From: Candidatus Colwelliibacteriota bacterium
GTDB lineage: Bacteria > Patescibacteriota > Minisyncoccia > UBA6257 > Colwellbacteraceae
Direction of reading: 5' to 3'
NCBI GenBank assembly: GCA_027310265.1
Contig: DAIDBC010000055.1
Coordinates: 1 to 7,144, forward strand
Length of the DNA stretch: 7,144 nt
Position numbers and translations under genes: made by a program
The notes under the pieces: model-generated
What the model was told of the DNA's origin: nothing
Databases searched by the model: none
What the model saw: only the letters and a program-made list of their open reading frames with translations
Shown: positions 6,441-7,144 of the stretch, piece by piece
Layout of the letters: each line of letters begins with the position of its first letter
Position numbering within the stretch: position 1 is the first letter of the stretch

Positions 6441-6457
6441 GCCGCGCGTAGCGCGGC
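6441..6457. repeat. Perfect GC-rich palindrome, 7-bp arms with 3-nt loop
   Basis: GCCGCGC (6441-6447), loop GTA, GCGCGGC (6451-6457) can form a very stable hairpin between tRNA-Gln and the next gene. It is followed by GTACGAGGG rather than a T run, so it is not a canonical intrinsic terminator. It could be a REP-like dispersed element, an RNA-end-stabilising hairpin or a degenerate terminator. The rest of the 6400-6527 gap shows no coding or RNA signal. Confidence 0.6.
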
Positions 6458-6476
6458 GTACGAGGGATATAAATTG

Positions 6477-6505
6477 TTGTATCTAAACGACTAAAAGATT
6501 AAAAT
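6477..6505 (+). promoter_or_regulatory. Possible promoter of the membrane-protein gene
   Basis: TTGTAT (6477-6482) and TAAAAT (6500-6505) are separated by 17 nt in an AT-rich stretch. Initiation near 6512 would give a leader of about 15 nt. A second TAAAAT at 6506-6511 makes the exact -10 ambiguous. The match is weak and rests mainly on position. Confidence 0.3.
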
Positions 6506-6527
6506 TAAAATACATCTTTTTGAGAGC

Positions 6528-7144
6528 ATGGAACAACAAGATCAAACATTGCAAGAAACTCAACCGACAGCGGAAGCAAAGATAACCAAGTTATCTCTGT
6601 TCAAGCATGTTTTCAGTGAGCCTCTCTATTTATTTGTCGCAATAGACGGCGCCCTTGGACTCGGACTTATATACTGGTGGCTGCTTTCCCAGACCACCAC
6701 TTGGGTTATTTTTTACGGAATGTATTGGAACGTGCCGCTTTATTTCTGGCCGTATGTTCTCTTAACGATTCTAAGTATGGCGCTTTTCGGCATGAGTTTG
6801 GCGGTTTCTCTTTACGCATGGCAACATTCCAAACTAAGAAGTCTGAAGGACCAGGGCGGTACCGCCCTTGGCGCCACTTTCGGTGCACTGGCCGCAGGCT
6901 GTCCCATCTGCGGAGCCTTTCTCCTCTCGGCTATCGGCATTGCCGGCGGACTTGCCGTTCTGCCGTTCAAGGGGCTTGAGTTGAAGCTCTTGAGCGCCGG
7001 TTTCTTTGGAGCCGCGCTTTTTCTCTCTACTAAAAAGCTTTCTCAAGCGGGAGTATGCGAAGCCTGCGAGGTCAAACCGGAAGAGTCAACGGCCGGCGCG
7101 AAGAAATCCGACAGTTTGTTATCATACCAAATGCTTTTTGCGGT
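6528..7144 (+). CDS. Unrecognised membrane protein with two CxxC pairs, 3' end outside window
   Basis: An ATG at 6528 opens a frame that continues for 205 codons to the window edge without a stop. The first 20 or so residues are polar and Gln/Glu-rich (MEQQDQTLQETQ), with no signal peptide. Hydrophobic segments follow at about 31-54, 72-97, 112-144 and 150-168. The third contains AAGCPICGAFLLSAIG with C125 and C128, then a loop LPFKGLELK. A second pair, C177 and C180 (CEACE), lies just after the fourth segment, followed by a charged stretch (KPEESTAGAKKSD) and perhaps another membrane segment at the edge. Paired cysteines at a membrane face suggest metal binding or thiol-disulfide chemistry, but I do not recognise the family and assign no function. 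Base composition and spacing resemble the neighbours. A weak GAG-type Shine-Dalgarno may precede the start. Confidence 0.8.
   Translation, partial: MEQQDQTLQETQPTAEAKITKLSLFKHVFSEPLYLFVAIDGALGLGLIYWWLLSQTTTWVIFYGMYWNVPLYFWPYVLLTILSMALFGMSLAVSLYAWQHSKLRSLKDQGGTALGATFGALAAGCPICGAFLLSAIGIAGGLAVLPFKGLELKLLSAGFFGAALFLSTKKLSQAGVCEACEVKPEESTAGAKKSDSLLSYQMLFA

Noticed and set aside
6677..6979. Plus-strand open frame of 100 codons near the right edge
   Set aside because: It is out of frame with the longer membrane-protein frame starting at 6528, which has coherent hydrophobic segments and cysteine motifs.
1..7144. CRISPR array, insertion sequence, integrase or attachment site
   Set aside because: No regularly spaced direct repeats, transposase motifs or terminal inverted repeats were seen. 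The region after tRNA-Gln shows no partial tRNA copy within the window.

Overview
The window reads as a compact bacterial chromosome segment of moderate GC content, most like a Candidate Phyla Radiation (Patescibacteria, Parcubacteria-type) genome. The supports are tightly packed and overlapping genes, an almost complete lack of Shine-Dalgarno motifs, a short DnaX without tau domains, a DUF4015-type putative glycoside hydrolase at the head of an scpA-scpB operon, and a tRNA without an encoded CCA. TGA is used as a stop codon (end of the D-Ala-D-Ala carboxypeptidase gene), so the TGA-recoding lineages (Gracilibacteria, Absconditabacteria) are unlikely. The assignment is inferred from gene content; no marker gene fixes the lineage.

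Minus strand, read from right to left: a membrane-anchored DUF4015-type glycoside hydrolase-like protein (5150-3828), scpA (3825-3118), scpB (3128-2574), a D-Ala-D-Ala carboxypeptidase of peptidase family S11 (2596-1655) and mraY (1658-606). These five genes overlap or lie 2 nt apart and must form one operon that joins chromosome condensation (kleisin ScpA and ScpB for SMC) to peptidoglycan synthesis and trimming. After a 64-nt gap with its own TATAAT box comes the start of a secreted, repeat-type surface protein that leaves the window at base 1. Its reading frame is broken right after the start codon by an 11-nt GA tract, which makes it a candidate for phase variation.

Plus strand: dnaX (5200-6309) is transcribed divergently from the operon across a 49-nt intergenic region that holds a TATAAT box inside an inverted repeat. 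Nineteen nt after dnaX lies tRNA-Gln(UUG). A 128-nt intergenic stretch follows with a perfect GC-rich palindrome and a possible promoter. The window ends inside a membrane protein with two CxxC pairs that I cannot assign to a family.

Most of the window is conserved housekeeping. The parts worth a second look are the GA-tract frameshift in the surface protein, the near-leaderless promoters, the inverted repeat over the dnaX start, the A7 tract in dnaX with an immediate -1 stop, and the cysteine-pair membrane protein.
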